A stretch of DNA of 64,000 nt from NCBI RefSeq assembly GCF_000247815.1, contig NC_021684.1:12586558-12650557 (forward strand), written 5' to 3'. The notes beneath the pieces are model-generated. The model was not told the origin of the DNA. It made no database searches and saw nothing but the letters and a program-made list of their open reading frames with translations. Origin of the DNA: Ficedula albicollis. Lineage: Eukaryota > Chordata > Aves > Passeriformes > Muscicapidae. Shown in pieces: positions 63,535 to 64,000 of the stretch. Within the stretch, counting starts at the first letter, position 1; the number at the start of each line of letters is the position of its first letter. The translations under genes and the position numbers were made by a program.

Positions 63535-63570
63535 CTCCAGTTGTTAACCGATACAACAGAAGAGTATCAG
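63535..63570 (+). CDS. PRKAR2A: PRKAR2A exon 2 (PKA RII-alpha inhibitor/autophosphorylation site)
   Basis: This 36-base exon has the acceptor TTTTTTTTCCAG at 63523-63534 and the donor GTATGG at 63571. With two bases completing the previous codon it reads PVVNRYNRRVS, with one G left over for the next Val codon. RRVS is the substrate-type inhibitor site of type II PKA regulatory subunits, phosphorylated by the catalytic subunit. In human RII-alpha the corresponding segment is SRFNRRVSVCAE. Val before Ser favours RII-alpha (RII-beta has RRAS). The gene next to SLC25A20 on the same strand in human is PRKAR2A, which agrees. The rest of the protein (two cAMP-binding domains) lies right of the window, and exon 1 appears lost under the C run. 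The exon is too short to appear as an open frame of useful length. Confidence 0.85.
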
Positions 63571-64000
63571 GTATGGTTTGTTTTTAAGAGTTTAAAGTAT
63601 CTGAAATAGTTTTGAAATGTGTATCTGATGAAAGGAATTACAAGGAATTAAAAATTACCTTTCTCTTATTGCCTTATTTCCCATAATTATTGCATTATTT
63701 GTGTTTGAAAAAATGAGAATTGTTTCTTAATTTGCTGTAGATGCCAATGGCTTACACATTTAGAGCAGTTAGAAAACAGAAATATGGGGGATACTCCCAT
63801 TTTGTATTGTTTTAGTTCCTTTCTTGTGCAACTGATATTTATAGTTGTTGAATTAGTGGCTATTCACTTGCTCTAGAGACAGAGATAATATTTATTTGTT
63901 TGTTTGCTTTCTATCTCAACCAATATGCTTTAATGAAAAACTGCTATTCCCAAAAAATTCCTTTGCAAGTTGACTTTGAAGAGTATAATGTGAACAAAAG
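63571..64000 (+). other. PRKAR2A: PRKAR2A intron 2 (partial)
   Basis: AT-rich intron sequence after the GTATGG donor, running off the window. Nothing further recognised. Confidence 0.8.

Overview
The window reads as vertebrate nuclear DNA, most likely from a bird. It has compact intergenic spacing, many fragments of the 3' end of CR1 LINEs in both orientations, no recognisable Alu or L1 elements, and split genes with canonical GT-AG introns. The gene order matches human 3p21.31 (ARIH2 divergent from SLC25A20, then PRKAR2A co-oriented with SLC25A20). This is inferred from the exon sequences; no database search was run.

Layout. (1) Positions 1-661 carry the first coding exon of ARIH2 on the minus strand, followed leftward by intron; the rest of the gene lies outside the window. 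(2) Positions 662-4150 are the 5' intron/upstream part of ARIH2, ending in a G-poor, pyrimidine-rich stretch. (3) A CpG island at about 4190-5560 is the likely shared divergent promoter of ARIH2 and SLC25A20. It contains a 690-base run of pure C and, just inside intron 1, a pair of ZNF143-type sites plus an ETS site. (4) Positions 5201-15602 hold the complete nine-exon coding region of SLC25A20, the mitochondrial carnitine/acylcarnitine carrier. It joins without a frame break to 301 codons plus stop, and a polyadenylation signal lies at 16682. (5) Positions 16.7-38 kb are intergenic: CR1 fragments, short tandem duplications, a GC-rich patch at 21.7-22.2 kb, and a second GC-rich patch at 29.4-29.65 kb with RFX X-box motifs and a possible minus-strand exon nearby. 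(6) A second CpG island at about 37.98-39.76 kb is mostly replaced by a 1458-base C run and is where PRKAR2A exon 1 should be. (7) Positions 39.7-63.5 kb are the presumed long first intron of PRKAR2A. (8) Positions 63535-63570 are a 36-base coding exon encoding the RRVS autophosphorylation/inhibitor site of the PKA RII-alpha subunit.

The three genes are syntenic neighbours rather than a pathway. ARIH2 is a ubiquitin ligase, SLC25A20 feeds long-chain acyl groups into mitochondrial beta-oxidation, and PRKAR2A anchors and inhibits protein kinase A. The main oddities are the two giant C homopolymers (probably assembly or consensus artefacts that hide promoter sequence and PRKAR2A exon 1), an unusual number of near-identical local tandem duplications, and an intergenic X-box/CCAAT cluster. 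I did not find a convincing new biological system; the X-box patch with its candidate exon is the best lead for an undescribed gene.
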